Below are positions 42,856-51,382 of a stretch of 64,000 bases of DNA, piece by piece. The notes under the pieces were generated by a model, which worked only from the letters and a program-made list of their open reading frames with translations, was not told the DNA's origin and searched no databases. Source of the stretch: Alcanivorax sp. (GTDB lineage: Bacteria > Pseudomonadota > Gammaproteobacteria > Pseudomonadales > Alcanivoracaceae); contig NZ_NVWY01000012.1 of assembly GCF_002733835.1 (NCBI RefSeq), forward strand, positions 1 through 64,000, given 5' to 3'. Within the stretch, counting starts at the first letter, position 1. Each line of letters opens with the position of its first letter. The translations under genes and the position numbers were made by a program.

Positions 42856-44220
42856 TCAAGCGGTGATCAATACCCCCTGGCGCAGGGTTACCAGTTCTTC
42901 CGCCGCGGTTGGATGAATCCCCACGGTGGCATCAAAGTCGGCCTTGGTGGCGCCCATCTTGATAGCCACCGCAAACCCCTGCGTAATCTCGGCTGAGTCT
43001 TCACCGGCCATATGCAGGCCCAGCACCTTGTCGGAGGCATCGTCCACAATCAGCTTGATCAGTGAACGCTCCTGCTTGTCCCCCAGGGTATAACGCATGG
43101 GCCGGAACGCACTTTTATATACCCGCACCGCCGGCACGCGGGCCAACGCCTGTTCTTCCGTCAGGCCCACCGTGCCAATATTGGGGTGGCTGAATACGGC
43201 AGTGGCAATGTTGTGGTAATCCATGGCGGCTTCAGGCTTGTGCTCCCCATAGAGTTTCGCCGCCAGCCACATGCCCTCCGCCAGTGCCACCGGTGTTAAT
43301 TGCACCCGATCAATCACATCGCCAAGCGCATAGAGACCGTCAACGCTGGTAGCAAAGCCATCATCCACCTTGATAGCACCGCCCTCGGTCATGGCCGGCG
43401 CAGCACCCTCAGCAAACAAACCATCCAGCTTGGGGATGCGCCCGGTGGCGTAGAACACTTCATCAAATACCGCCTGCTCGCCGCCTTGATAGGTAACGTG
43501 TTTTTCGCCGTTGATCGCCTCAATACTGGCAACGTCCGCATTGAATTTCAGTGTTACGCCCTGCTCCGTCATCTGCTCGGCGATAAACTCACGAATGTCC
43601 TGGTCGAACCCGCGCAGAAACAGATCACCACGGTAGACCTGCGTCACCTCACAGCCCAGGCCGTGCAGGATGCCCGCAAACTCTGTGGCGATGTAACCAC
43701 CACCCACCACGGCAACACGCCTGGGAAGGGTGTCCAGATAGAACAAATCATCGGAAATGCGCACATGCTCACGACCGGGAAGCTCCGGCACAAAGGGCTT
43801 GCCACCCACTGCCACCAGAATATGCCGGGCCGTCAACACGATTTCACCCACAGAGACCTTGCCGCCACCCAATACCTGCCCGTGACCTTCAAAAATCGTC
43901 ACCCCGGCCTGATTCAGAATCCGCTGGTAAATACCGTTCAACCGGCTGATTTCCCGGCTTTTGTTATCACGCAGTGTGGGCCAGTCAAACTCCCAGCCTG
44001 TCACGGTGTAGCCATAATCTTCAGCCAGCGCGAATTCCTGGGGGAAATGGCTGCCGTACGAAAACAGCTTCTTGGGCACGCAGCCCACATTCACACAGGT
44101 GCCACCGAAAAAGCGTTCTTCGATAATCGCAACGCTGGCGCCATGGGAAGCAGCCATGCGCGCGGCGCGCACCCCGCCAGAACCGGCACCAATTACAACA
44201 AGATCAAATTCCGTGGTCAC
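42856..44220 (-). CDS. gor: Glutathione-disulfide reductase
   Basis: This 454-residue FAD enzyme reduces glutathione disulfide with NADPH. The redox-active disulfide is GGTCVNVGCVPKK, the FAD motif VVIGAGSGGVRAARMA and the NAD(P) motif VAVVGGGYIATEFAGIL; the C-terminal HPTAAEELVTL carries the catalytic His. It starts at GTG (44220), 6 nt after GAGGAG. It is followed by the convergent P450 gene across the microsatellite. It protects the cytoplasm against oxidative stress. Confidence 0.94.
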   Translation of the reverse strand: MTTEFDLVVIGAGSGGVRAARMAASHGASVAIIEERFFGGTCVNVGCVPKKLFSYGSHFPQEFALAEDYGYTVTGWEFDWPTLRDNKSREISRLNGIYQRILNQAGVTIFEGHGQVLGGGKVSVGEIVLTARHILVAVGGKPFVPELPGREHVRISDDLFYLDTLPRRVAVVGGGYIATEFAGILHGLGCEVTQVYRGDLFLRGFDQDIREFIAEQMTEQGVTLKFNADVASIEAINGEKHVTYQGGEQAVFDEVFYATGRIPKLDGLFAEGAAPAMTEGGAIKVDDGFATSVDGLYALGDVIDRVQLTPVALAEGMWLAAKLYGEHKPEAAMDYHNIATAVFSHPNIGTVGLTEEQALARVPAVRVYKSAFRPMRYTLGDKQERSLIKLIVDDASDKVLGLHMAGEDSAEITQGFAVAIKMGATKADFDATVGIHPTAAEELVTLRQGVLITA

Positions 44221-44308
44221 TGAAAACTCCTCTGTGTTTTGTTCATTGTGAAGGCTGCAGCGATTAGCACAAACGCAGCCATTCGATAGCGCTTATAGGT
44301 GCCCGCCA

Positions 44309-45883
44309 TTACGGGCCAGTTCCAATGCCCTGCCAGCGCACAAAAGGCTGTTTCTCACTGGGCCGCCCTTCACGCAGATAGATGCCGGGCTCTACCTGCG
44401 GCCACAACCGGTCAAGCGGGACAGACTCACCATTACTGCTCAGCATGCGTGCATGGTAGCGGCGTAATTGGCGTGGTTCAGCCACACCGCAGGAATGGGC
44501 AATGGTTTCCACTTCCTTCACCAGGTTGTTGTGGAAGTGCGCCACGCGCCGGGATTTTTCCGCCGGCACCAGCCCCCGCTGCAATCGCGGATTATGCGTG
44601 GTGACGCCGGTGGGGCAGGTATTGCGGTTGCACTGCAGCGCCTGAATACACCCCAGGGCGAACATATAGCCCCGGGCCGACACGCAGAAATCCGCCCCCA
44701 CTGCTATTGCCCAAGCCACCATGCTCGGGGTGATCAGCTTGCCTGACGCAATAATGCGGATACGGTCTGTGAGGCCGTAGCCATCACGCAGATCCACCAG
44801 CAAAGGCAGGGATTCCGCCAGATACAAGCCCACATCATCCATCAGTGACATGGGCGCCGCTCCGGTGCCGCCATCACCGCTATCGATAGTGATGAAGTCC
44901 GGCGCTGATTCCAGGCCGCGCGCATGAATGGCCAGAAACAGGTCCTCCACCCACGCCCAGGCACCGAGCACACACTTGATACCAGTGGGCTTGCCGCTCA
45001 CCTCACGTACATGGGCGATCAGGTCCAGCAAATCATCCGCACTATGTACATCCGGCTGGCCGTTGGGGCTAATAGATGCCTGGCCCGCCGGAATGCCGCG
45101 AATGTCAGCAATTTCCTGAGTCACTTTGGCGGCGGGCAGAATACCGCCCTTGCCAGGTTTGGCGCCCTGGCTGAGTTTGATTTCGATCATTTTCACTTGT
45201 GGCCGCGCCGCGATTGCCGCCAGGCGCTCGTCGTTCAGGTTGCCTTCCGCATCGCGCACACCGTAACGGGCGGTGCCCACCTGAAAGACCACATCACAGC
45301 CCCCTTCCAGGTGGTAGGGAGACAATCCCCCTTCACCGGTGTTCATCCAGCAATTGGCAATGGCCGCGCCCTGGGACAGCGCCTGCACCGCTGGACGGGA
45401 CAATGCACCAAAGCTCATACCCGACACATTGAAGAAACTGTGGGCCGCATAGGGCTGCTCACAGTATGGGCCAATCATCAGCGGCAAGGTCTTGGCTGCG
45501 TCTTTTTCCAGTGTCGGGTACGGACAATTCATGAAAATGACGCGCCCGGCGCCAATCTGCTTTGTAGAGCCAAACGCCATGGTATTGCTGAGATCCTTTG
45601 CCGCACGGTAAACCCAGGCACGCTGTGCCCGATTGAAGGGCAGCTCTTCGCGGTCCATGGCAAAGAAATACTGGCGGAAAAACTCACCAAGAGTCTCGAA
45701 AAAGTAGCGAAACCGGCCGATTAGCGGGTAATTACGGCGAATAGCGTGACGCTTCTGAAAAAAACGGTCCTGTAGCCATAACCCGACAGCGACCAGCGTT
45801 AGCAGCAATACCAGCAGCAGAAAACCCAGCTCCAGCCAGGCAATGGTGCTGTTCAACCAGGGCTCCAGATACTCGGGAAACAT
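44309..45883 (-). CDS. Membrane-anchored FMN-binding glutamate synthase-like protein
   Basis: A 524-residue protein with one N-terminal membrane helix (WLELGFLLLVLLLTLVAVGL) and the FMN/Fe-S domain of glutamate synthase, as in SGMSFGALSRPAVQALSQGA, ISPNGQPDVHSADDL and ITIDSGDGGTGAAPMSL. A Cys cluster (CIQALQCNRNTCPTG) would bind the 3Fe-4S centre. It lacks the glutaminase domain, so it is not a complete GOGAT; such stand-alone proteins have no settled role. The ATG at 45883 follows GAGGAG. It is 88 bp upstream of gor on the same strand. Confidence 0.88.
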   Translation of the reverse strand: MFPEYLEPWLNSTIAWLELGFLLLVLLLTLVAVGLWLQDRFFQKRHAIRRNYPLIGRFRYFFETLGEFFRQYFFAMDREELPFNRAQRAWVYRAAKDLSNTMAFGSTKQIGAGRVIFMNCPYPTLEKDAAKTLPLMIGPYCEQPYAAHSFFNVSGMSFGALSRPAVQALSQGAAIANCWMNTGEGGLSPYHLEGGCDVVFQVGTARYGVRDAEGNLNDERLAAIAARPQVKMIEIKLSQGAKPGKGGILPAAKVTQEIADIRGIPAGQASISPNGQPDVHSADDLLDLIAHVREVSGKPTGIKCVLGAWAWVEDLFLAIHARGLESAPDFITIDSGDGGTGAAPMSLMDDVGLYLAESLPLLVDLRDGYGLTDRIRIIASGKLITPSMVAWAIAVGADFCVSARGYMFALGCIQALQCNRNTCPTGVTTHNPRLQRGLVPAEKSRRVAHFHNNLVKEVETIAHSCGVAEPRQLRRYHARMLSSNGESVPLDRLWPQVEPGIYLREGRPSEKQPFVRWQGIGTGP

Positions 45884-46172
45884 TCGCTCTCCTCGCTTGC
45901 AGTATTCACCATCGGGTGGCTTAAAGCGGAAATGTGCGCCAGCGCACTTGGGCCACCCCCGGCGCAATAGTATGATGTTCGTCCGTCGATTTTGTTACGC
46001 TTGGCGGCCAGTGTGGTCAATTCGTCTGGTGCTGGCCAGAAAGAAAAAAGAATGGCGTTATCATGGGGGTAACGCTTGGCAATAAGCCAGATCGACGGAA
46101 GAACAACAAACTAACGGTGTTCGGGGTGCCCAACAAGCGCCTTGAGGCACCAGAAAAGGGGTACGGGGTTCA

Positions 46173-46829
46173 ATGCGGGTTTTATTGACTAAATCCTGGC
46201 TGTCCGGGGTCTTTGCAGCTGGCTGCATGCTGGGCTTCAGTGCGACGGCACAGGCAGACAATATCTACAAATACCGCTCTGCGGATGGCACCATCCTGTT
46301 CACCGACCAGGCTCAGGAACAGGTGGGGCAACAATATACCCTGCTCTCCGTTCGCAAGGGCTGGAGCTACACCCCGCGCGCCCTTTCCAACGCCCAGCGT
46401 GACCAGTACGACACCATCATTACCCAGGCAGCCACCCGCTTCCGTGTGGACCCGGCGCTAGTCAAAGCCGTTATCCACGCCGAGTCCCTGTTCAACCACA
46501 ACGCTATTTCCCGGGTTGGCGCCCAGGGGCTTATGCAGCTGATGCCCGAAACTGCGGCCTACCTGAAAGTCAGCAACCCCTTTGATCCCCGCGCTAATAT
46601 TACCGGCGGCACCCAGTTCATCGCCTACCTGAAAAACAAATTCTCCGATCTCGACCATATTCTGGCCGCCTACAATGCCGGTGAAGGCAATGTTCGCCGC
46701 TATGGCGGCATTCCGCCTTTCAAGGAGACCCAGGCTTACGTGAAGAAAGTGAAGCAACTGCGCCAGCGCTATGCACACCAGTTCGTGGCCGAACTTGGAG
46801 AGGAAGAAACGGTGTTCGCGTCACGGTAA
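46173..46829 (+). CDS. Lytic transglycosylase (DUF4124 plus SLT domain)
   Basis: A 218-residue periplasmic enzyme with a signal peptide (to about Ala28), then a short DUF4124 domain (DNIYKYRSADGTILFTDQA). The C-terminal SLT domain has catalytic Glu104 (VIHAESLFNH), GAQGLMQLMPETA and ILAAYNAGEGNVRRYGGIP. It would cleave peptidoglycan between MurNAc and GlcNAc, giving 1,6-anhydroMurNAc. Length is normal for this short form. Confidence 0.92.
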   Translation: MRVLLTKSWLSGVFAAGCMLGFSATAQADNIYKYRSADGTILFTDQAQEQVGQQYTLLSVRKGWSYTPRALSNAQRDQYDTIITQAATRFRVDPALVKAVIHAESLFNHNAISRVGAQGLMQLMPETAAYLKVSNPFDPRANITGGTQFIAYLKNKFSDLDHILAAYNAGEGNVRRYGGIPPFKETQAYVKKVKQLRQRYAHQFVAELGEEETVFASR

Positions 46830-46872
46830 GCCGTCCCGCCCCTTTACTCAGGGCCCGTCAACACCAGTGTTG

Positions 46873-46958
46873 GATTACGCCTTTCAGGCTAATGCAACCT
46901 ACAAGACTCGGCGCTCCCAGGTTATCGGGTAGGTCTGATTAACCTGAAAGGCGTAATC
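46873..46958. repeat. Inverted repeat of the GGATTACGC type
   Basis: gattacgcctttcaggctaa (from 46874) is mirrored by ttaacctgaaaggcgtaatc (46939-46958) with a single mismatch in the arm, around a spacer of about 45 nt. The inner sequence contains caacctac. Similar ttggattacgc...gctaatccaacctac units are widespread dispersed repeats in proteobacteria. It lies between the transglycosylase gene and the convergent Rieske gene. Confidence 0.7.
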
Positions 46959-46979
46959 AGACAACAAACCCAACGTTCA

Positions 46980-47276
46980 TCAAATTTCCACACCCAGCCA
47001 CTGCCCGTCGTAACCAATCCGAAACTGCTCGAGCTGATAGCTTGATGTCTGGCATTTACCGCTGCGCAGCGAAAACGTCAGCCCATGCCCCGGGCAACGC
47101 AATTGCTCATTCATCACGGTACAGCGATCGAGCGGAAAGTCCGCGTGGGGGCAGCGGCGCTGCATCAGCCAGGTGCGACCGTCTTCATGGATCAGCAGCA
47201 ACTCCTTGCGCCCCACCGTAACAGGCAGCCGCAGACCGTCGTAAAGATCCATGATGCGGATAAGTCGATGAAACAT
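46980..47276 (-). CDS. Small Rieske [2Fe-2S] protein
   Basis: A 98-residue Rieske domain. The two cluster-binding boxes are RRCPHADFPL (Cys-X-His) and RCPGHGLTFSL (Cys-X2-His). There is no signal peptide or oxygenase domain, so it resembles ferredoxin-like Rieske proteins that deliver electrons or act as small redox modules. The partner is unknown; no oxygenase large subunit is next to it. The start ATG is 59 bp from the terminator of ppsA. Confidence 0.88.
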   Translation of the reverse strand: MFHRLIRIMDLYDGLRLPVTVGRKELLLIHEDGRTWLMQRRCPHADFPLDRCTVMNEQLRCPGHGLTFSLRSGKCQTSSYQLEQFRIGYDGQWLGVEI

Positions 47277-47301
47277 GTGCCCTCACCGGTTTCCGTAACG
47301 T

Positions 47302-47329
47302 AAAAAGCCCGCAGAAGCGGGCTTTTTAC
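47302..47329 (-). terminator. Rho-independent terminator downstream of ppsA
   Basis: aaaaagcccgc and gcgggcttttt form an 11-bp inverted repeat around a short loop. Read on the minus strand it ends in TTTTTAC, 35 bp after the ppsA stop. The arms end in A- and T-runs, so it can terminate in either direction. Confidence 0.85.
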
Positions 47330-47363
47330 TGTGCTGCGAAGCAGCGGATCGGTCAAGCAGACA

Positions 47364-49742
47364 TTAGTTGCCGTGCTTCTCCGCCAGATAGAACCAGGTA
47401 TCCAGCACCGAATCCGGGTTAAGGGAAACGGAAGAGATGCCCTGCTCCATCAGCCACTTGGCCAGGTCCGGGTGATCCGACGGGCCCTGCCCACAGATCC
47501 CGATGTACTTGCCCTGTTCATTACAGGCATCGATGGCCATCTTCAGCAGCTTTTTCACCGCCGGGTCACGCTCATCAAACAGGTGGCTGACGATGCCGGA
47601 ATCGCGATCCAGGCCCAGCGTCAGCTGAGTCAGGTCGTTGGAGCCGATGGAGAAGCCATCGAAGTGCTGCAGGAACTCATCCGCCAGCAAGGCGTTGGTC
47701 GGCAGCTCGCACATCATGATCACACGCAGGCCATTTTCGCCGCGCTTGAGACCATTCTTCGCGAGCAGCTCAATCACCTGCTCCGCTTCGCCCACGGTGC
47801 GAACGAACGGCACCATGAGTTCCACGTTGGTAAAGCCCATTTCGTCACGGACTTTCTTCATGGCGCGGCATTCGAGCTCGAAACAGTCGCGGAAATTTTC
47901 GCTGATGTAACGGCTGGCACCACGGAAGCCCAGCATCGGGTTCTCTTCCTCAGGCTCATACAGCTTACCGCCGATCAGGTTGGCGTATTCGTTGGACTTG
48001 AAATCCGACAAACGCACAATCACTTTTTCCGGGTGGAACGCTGCCGCCAGGGTAGAAACGCCTTCGACCAGCTTCTCCACGTAGAAGTCCACCGGGTCGC
48101 CATAACCGGCTGTCCGCTTGTCCACGTTCTGCTTGACGTCCTGGGGCATGGAATCGTAGTTCAGCAGTGCCTTGGGGTGCACACCGATCATACGGTTGAT
48201 GATGAACTCCAGGCGGGCCAGGCCCACGCCCTGATTTGGCAGGCCGGCGAAATCAAAGGCCCGGTCCGGGTTGCCCACGTTCATCATGATCTTGAACGGC
48301 AGCTTGGGCATGGACTCGATGGAATTGCGCTGAATATCAAACTCCAGCTGACCTTCGTAGATCTTGCCGGTATCGCCTTCTGCGCAAGAGGCCGTGACTT
48401 CCTGACCATCCTTGAGCAGTTCAGTGGCATCGCCACAACCCACGATGGCCGGCACACCCAGTTCACGGGCAATAATGGCCGCGTGACAGGTACGACCGCC
48501 ACGGTTGGTAATAATGGCCGCGGCACGCTTCATCACCGGCTCCCAATCCGGGTCGGTCATGTCCGTCACCAGTACATCGCCGGGCTGGACCTTATCCATT
48601 TCCTTGATATTGGTCACAATGCGTACTTTACCGGCGCCAATCCGCTGGCCGATGGAACGCCCTTCCACCAGTACTTTGCCGGTTTGCTTGAGCAAGTAGC
48701 GTTCCATCACGTTCACGTCGGAACGGCTTTTCACGGTTTCCGGACGGGCCTGAACGATGTACAGCTTGCCATCGTCGCCATCCAGCGCCCATTCGATATC
48801 CATGGGCATGCCGTAGTGCTTTTCAATTTCAATCGCCTGGCGGGACAGATTCTCGACCTGTGCGTCAGTCAGGCAATAGCGGATGCGTTCATCTTTGTCC
48901 ACGTCCACGATTTCAACGGACTTGCCCGCGCTACCTTCAGCGCCGTAGATCATTTTCTGCATCTTGCTGCCCAGATTGCGGCGCAGTACAGCAGGCTTCT
49001 TGTTCAGCAGGGTTTTCTTGTGGACGTAGAACTCATCCGGGTTAACCGCACCCTGCACGACCATCTCGCCCAAACCATAGGAAGCGGTGATGAATACCAC
49101 GTCCTTGAAGCCGGATTCGGTATCCATGGAGAACATCACGCCCGCAGCGCCCGTCTCGGAGCGCACCATGCGCTGCACACCGGCAGACAGGGCGACCAGC
49201 TTGTGGTCAAAGCCCTGGTGGACGCGGTAACTGATGGCGCGGTCGTTAAACAGGGAAGCGAACACTTCTTTGACCGCGATCATGACGCTGTCCACGCCAC
49301 GAATATTCAGGAAGGTTTCCTGCTGGCCAGCGAAAGACGCATCGGGCAGATCTTCTGCCGTCGCTGAAGAACGCACCGCCACCGGCAGGTCTGCGTTGCC
49401 TTCGCCAATCTGGGCATACGCATCACGGATAGCCTTGTCCAGCGCGGGCTGGAACGGAGCCTCAACCACCCATCGACGAATCTCTTCACCGGTCTTGGCC
49501 AGCGCGACTACATCTTCAACGTCCAGCGCAGACAGCGCTTCGTTGATTTTCTGGGTCAGATTGTTGTGCTCAAGGAATTCACGGAAGGCTTCAGCGGTAG
49601 TAGCAAAGCCGCCGGGAACGGAGACACCCGCTGCCGACAGATTGCTGATCATTTCACCCAGGGATGCGTTCTTGCCACCTACGTGCTCAACGTCATCTTT
49701 ACCCAGGTCCTGAAACCAGACTACATATTCCGCCAAGGTCAT
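47364..49742 (-). CDS. ppsA: Phosphoenolpyruvate synthase (pyruvate, water dikinase)
   Basis: The 792-residue enzyme makes PEP from pyruvate and ATP, opening gluconeogenesis from acetate, fatty acids or alkanes. The N-terminal ATP-grasp domain begins [20 protein letters not shown]. The catalytic His is in [20 protein letters not shown] (central swivelling domain), and the C-terminal PEP-binding barrel ends with [14 protein letters not shown]. Length matches E. coli PpsA. It is divergent from ppsR, whose product controls PpsA by phosphorylation. The promoter must lie in 49743-50170; no core elements were clear. Confidence 0.95.
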   Translation of the reverse strand: MTLAEYVVWFQDLGKDDVEHVGGKNASLGEMISNLSAAGVSVPGGFATTAEAFREFLEHNNLTQKINEALSALDVEDVVALAKTGEEIRRWVVEAPFQPALDKAIRDAYAQIGEGNADLPVAVRSSATAEDLPDASFAGQQETFLNIRGVDSVMIAVKEVFASLFNDRAISYRVHQGFDHKLVALSAGVQRMVRSETGAAGVMFSMDTESGFKDVVFITASYGLGEMVVQGAVNPDEFYVHKKTLLNKKPAVLRRNLGSKMQKMIYGAEGSAGKSVEIVDVDKDERIRYCLTDAQVENLSRQAIEIEKHYGMPMDIEWALDGDDGKLYIVQARPETVKSRSDVNVMERYLLKQTGKVLVEGRSIGQRIGAGKVRIVTNIKEMDKVQPGDVLVTDMTDPDWEPVMKRAAAIITNRGGRTCHAAIIARELGVPAIVGCGDATELLKDGQEVTASCAEGDTGKIYEGQLEFDIQRNSIESMPKLPFKIMMNVGNPDRAFDFAGLPNQGVGLARLEFIINRMIGVHPKALLNYDSMPQDVKQNVDKRTAGYGDPVDFYVEKLVEGVSTLAAAFHPEKVIVRLSDFKSNEYANLIGGKLYEPEEENPMLGFRGASRYISENFRDCFELECRAMKKVRDEMGFTNVELMVPFVRTVGEAEQVIELLAKNGLKRGENGLRVIMMCELPTNALLADEFLQHFDGFSIGSNDLTQLTLGLDRDSGIVSHLFDERDPAVKKLLKMAIDACNEQGKYIGICGQGPSDHPDLAKWLMEQGISSVSLNPDSVLDTWFYLAEKHGN

Positions 49743-50009
49743 CTCCTTTTACGTATTACCGGTTGGTTTGTTGGCCAAAGCAGGTCGGCACACCTTGTGC
49801 CGAAAGCGCCATAAATAGCGCCATAATAAGTGCGCTGCACAAGGTGCCGGATCAAATCGAGCCGACATTCTACTCAAAACCGAAACAGTTTGCCTGCCCC
49901 CTCTTTCAGATTTGGCCGGTATTTGGGTATCACTTTCGGTAACACACCACCCGCCCTCGCACCACGCGCCGCGAATTATCGCTATCTAATTGAAATTAAA
50001 GAGGTATTA

Positions 50010-50087
50010 ATGCCAGCCAAGATTTATCGGGCGCAGTGTAATGCCTGCGTCTTGTACGGACAACGCATGGCGCCACAAACCCTCTGA
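50010..50087 (+). CDS. Possible 25-residue peptide
   Basis: ATG at 50010 follows AAAGAGG at a suitable distance, and the frame runs to TGA at 50085-50087. The peptide begins MPAKIYRAQCNACVLYG, with a Cys-X2-Cys pair. It sits between ppsA and ppsR and resembles no family I know. The good ribosome binding site is the only support, so it may be chance or a leader peptide. Confidence 0.25.
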   Translation: MPAKIYRAQCNACVLYGQRMAPQTL

Positions 50088-50171
50088 CAGATCGGCCAAT
50101 CCATGCAGATAGCACTGGTCGCACAGCGATACAGCGTCTAGACTGGCTCCATTCAAAACAATGACTTACCC

Positions 50172-50250
50172 GTAGGAGCGGCGCTTGAGCCGCGAATGGT
50201 TGGAGCCCCACCCCGCCAAGACTGTTCGCGGCTCAAGCCCCGCTCCTACC
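50172..50250. repeat. REP-like paired palindrome in the ppsR leader
   Basis: gtaggagcggcgcttgagcc (50172-50191, arm extending to 50196) is mirrored by ggctcaagccccgctcctac (50230-50249, arm starting 50225) with one mismatch over 25 bp. The GTAGGAGCGG...CGCGAA word is the common REP form of pseudomonads and relatives. The right arm ends 22-23 bp before the ppsR ATG, followed by an A8 run. Confidence 0.8.
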
Positions 50251-50272
50251 GCAAAAAAAACGGGCAGACCCA

Positions 50273-51091
50273 ATGAAACGAAGCGCTTTCTACCTTTCTG
50301 ATGGCACCGGGATTACCGCAGAAACCCTTGGTCACAGCATGCTGAGCCAGTTCGGGGATATCGAATTTGTGCAGATCACCCTGCCTTTCGTGCAATCCGA
50401 TGAGCAAACCCGTGAAGCCGTGGCCCGCATTAACAAGGCCGCAGAGGAGGATGGCGCCAAGCCGGTAGTCTTCTCGACACTGGTCAACACCGACCATCGC
50501 GCCATCCTGCATAGCTGTGACGCCCTGATTCTCGACCTGTTCGGCGCTTTTCTTCGTCCGCTGGAAGACGAGCTTGGGGTACGCTCCAATCACAAAATCA
50601 ACCAGAGCCACGCCATCCGCGACGCCGAATCCTATCGAATCCGTATCAACGCTGTGCATTTTGCGCTGGATAACGATGATGGCGCCCGCACCCGGCACTA
50701 CGACCAGGCCGATATTATCCTCATTGGCGTCTCCCGCTCCGGCAAGACCCCCACCTGCCTCTACCTGGCATTGCAGTTCGGGCTATTCACCGCCAACTAC
50801 CCGCTCACCGAAGACGACTTCGACGACCTGCGCCTGCCCAAGGCCCTGATGGAGCACAAACACAAACTCTTCGGACTCACCATCGACGCCGACCGCCTCA
50901 GCGCCATTCGCAGCGAACGCAAAGCCGGCAGTAAATACGCGTCCCCGCGCCAATGCGACATGGAATTACGGGCCCTGGAAGCCATGTACAACAAGCACAA
51001 CATCCCGTATCTGGACGCGACAGAGCTATCTATTGAGGAAATCAGTACGCGGGTGTTGGCGATGAAGGGGTTGAAGCGGCGGCTGCAGTGA
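50273..51091 (+). CDS. ppsR: PEP synthase regulatory protein (PSRP, kinase/phosphorylase)
   Basis: A 272-residue bifunctional regulator that inactivates PpsA by ADP-dependent phosphorylation of a Thr and reactivates it by Pi-dependent phosphorolysis. The N-terminus FYLSDGTGITAETLGHSML and the P-loop GVSRSGKTP (about 152-160) are diagnostic. It is divergent from its target ppsA. The ribosome binding site before the ATG is weak, and the REP hairpin lies just upstream. Confidence 0.94.
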   Translation: MKRSAFYLSDGTGITAETLGHSMLSQFGDIEFVQITLPFVQSDEQTREAVARINKAAEEDGAKPVVFSTLVNTDHRAILHSCDALILDLFGAFLRPLEDELGVRSNHKINQSHAIRDAESYRIRINAVHFALDNDDGARTRHYDQADIILIGVSRSGKTPTCLYLALQFGLFTANYPLTEDDFDDLRLPKALMEHKHKLFGLTIDADRLSAIRSERKAGSKYASPRQCDMELRALEAMYNKHNIPYLDATELSIEEISTRVLAMKGLKRRLQ

Positions 51092-51100
51092 TGTGCAGCC

Positions 51101-51130
51101 GTAGGAGCTTGCTTGCAAGCGAACTCCCAC
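51101..51130. repeat. REP-like palindrome after ppsR
   Basis: gtaggagcttgcttgcaagc continues with gaactcccac; the core gcttgcaagc is a perfect palindrome. It is a variant of the GTAGGAGC REP word seen at 50172. It begins 9 bp after the ppsR stop and marks the last G+C-rich stretch before the glycan locus. Confidence 0.7.
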
Positions 51131-51382
51131 AGCGAATCCAGACCGGGGAATAGCCTTCATGCAGCCTTGCTCGAACCCACCTTGCCGCCCCTGCTTCATG
51201 CCCCCCCCCTCGGCGCGTGGGCATGAAGCCCAGAGACAACAAGAACTATAGCTAGCTTCCGCTCCCTTGCCCACTCTGCCTATTAATTAGGCGCCCAACA
51301 ACAGGGGAATCGGAGACCTTATAGGCAAATCCCCCCCCGCAACGGTAGACTAACTTCCTTCGTCCTTGCTACAGACACTACA

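Noticed and set aside
47331-49367. A 678-codon open frame on the plus strand, antisense to ppsA
   Set aside because: It mirrors the ppsA coding sequence; such long antisense frames are common in G+C-rich genes. The translation shows no family likeness, and ppsA itself is unmistakable.
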